NCBI GenBank assembly: GCA_019510535.1
Contig: JAEKKE010000344.1
Coordinates: 1 to 12,402, forward strand
DNA from: Acidobacteriota bacterium
GTDB taxonomy: Bacteria; Acidobacteriota; Terriglobia; Terriglobales; Acidobacteriaceae
Direction: 5' to 3'
Length of the DNA: 12,402 nt
How positions within the stretch are numbered: position 1 is the first letter of the stretch; each line of letters starts with the position of its first letter. The notes below the pieces were generated by a model. The model was not told where the DNA came from and searched no databases. It worked only from the letters and a program-made list of their open reading frames with translations. Below are positions 11,992 through 12,402 of this stretch, piece by piece. The position numbers and the translations under genes were made by a program.

Positions 11992-12000
11992 GAACATGCG

Positions 12001-12402
12001 ATGAAGCGGCTCGTTCTTCTCTCTGTACTTCTGGCGGCAACTGGTTGTGGCTATCACCGTGCGGGTCAGGCTACGCATATTCCTGCGGGTGTCCGTACAC
12101 TCGCGGTCCCAGTCTTCAAGAACAATACACAGAGCTATCACACCGAGGTCGCTTTCACACAGGCCGTGGTGCACGCTCTGAATAATCGCACCCGCTATGT
12201 CGTCACCTCCGATGAGAAGCCGGAAAACAGCGACGCTCTGCTGACGGGAACCATCACCTCTCAGACCGTTGCTCCGCTGACCTATGACTCCTCCAGCGGG
12301 CAGACCTCCAGTTACCTGATCACCATCGTCGCCAAGGTGGTGCTCACTGCGCCCGATGGGCGGGTTCTGTATAAGAACAACGGCTTCAGCTTCCGCGAGC
12401 AG
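12001..12402 (+). CDS. lptE: LPS-assembly lipoprotein LptE, N-terminal part (runs off window)
   Basis: The frame stays open for 134 codons to the window edge, so the gene is partial at its 3' end. It begins MKRLVLLSVLLAATGCGYHR, a lipoprotein signal peptide with lipobox-like ATG-C and Cys16 as the lipidated residue, followed by the CGYH start typical of LptE. AGQATHIPAGVRTLAVPVFKN (split at 21-41) and NNRTRYVVTSDE (61-72), then LLTGTITS (80-87), follow the usual LptE pattern. LptE plugs and supports the LptD barrel that inserts LPS in the outer membrane, downstream of the Kdo step served by kdsD in this window. Another small lipoprotein is possible, but the order of conserved pieces fits LptE. 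Confidence 0.78.
   Translation, partial: MKRLVLLSVLLAATGCGYHRAGQATHIPAGVRTLAVPVFKNNTQSYHTEVAFTQAVVHALNNRTRYVVTSDEKPENSDALLTGTITSQTVAPLTYDSSSGQTSSYLITIVAKVVLTAPDGRVLYKNNGFSFREQ

Noticed and set aside
1..12402. CRISPR array, tRNA, rRNA, complete transposase or phage genes
   Set aside because: No regularly spaced repeats of 24-40 bases, no cloverleaf or rRNA-like sequence noticed by eye, and no transposase, integrase or phage motifs in any plausible reading frame.

Overview
The window looks like chromosomal DNA from a Gram-negative, GC-rich bacterium. KdsD (Kdo synthesis) and the start of LptE (LPS transport) imply an outer membrane with lipopolysaccharide, and IspD/IspF imply the MEP isoprenoid route. 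The protein flavour, the DUF4260 gene and the many GGGCTGAAGCCC-type palindromes between genes resemble Acidobacteria (Terriglobus/Edaphobacter/Granulicella group). That placement is my inference; no marker gene here proves it.

Layout, left to right: an anti-sigma-factor antagonist (STAS) gene that may start before the window; a gap of about 300 bp with a palindromic repeat and dyads; a Crp/Fnr-type regulator; kdsD on the minus strand, converging with it; then, divergent from kdsD, a two-gene thiol-redox operon (TlpA/ResA-like thioredoxin plus a DsbD N-terminal-domain-like protein). A four-hairpin repeat separates this operon from the converging gltX. The minus strand also carries, upstream of gltX, two small paralogous membrane proteins and ispF, each block with its own terminator or promoter signals. 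ispD is divergent from ispF. A second copy of the four-hairpin repeat lies between ispD and a converging GNAT acetyltransferase. tilS is divergent from the GNAT gene and is followed by ftsH, a UUCG-loop terminator, a DUF4260 membrane protein, a three-hairpin repeat and the start of lptE, which runs off the right edge.

Most genes are housekeeping: Kdo/LPS (kdsD, lptE), isoprenoids (ispD, ispF), translation (gltX, tilS), proteostasis (ftsH) and envelope thiol chemistry (tlpA-like, dsbD-N-like). The tilS-ftsH order is a widespread bacterial neighbourhood.

The unusual content lies between the genes. I see three families of structured repeats. Family A has two copies of about 115 bp, with terminal inverted repeats, each starting exactly at the stop codon of a gene as if inserted at the TA of a TAG stop. 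Family B has two copies of about 155 bp core plus a trailing hairpin, both in gaps between convergent genes, with paired base changes that preserve the stems. Family C has three hairpins. I found no complete transposase, phage gene, CRISPR array, rRNA or tRNA in the window.
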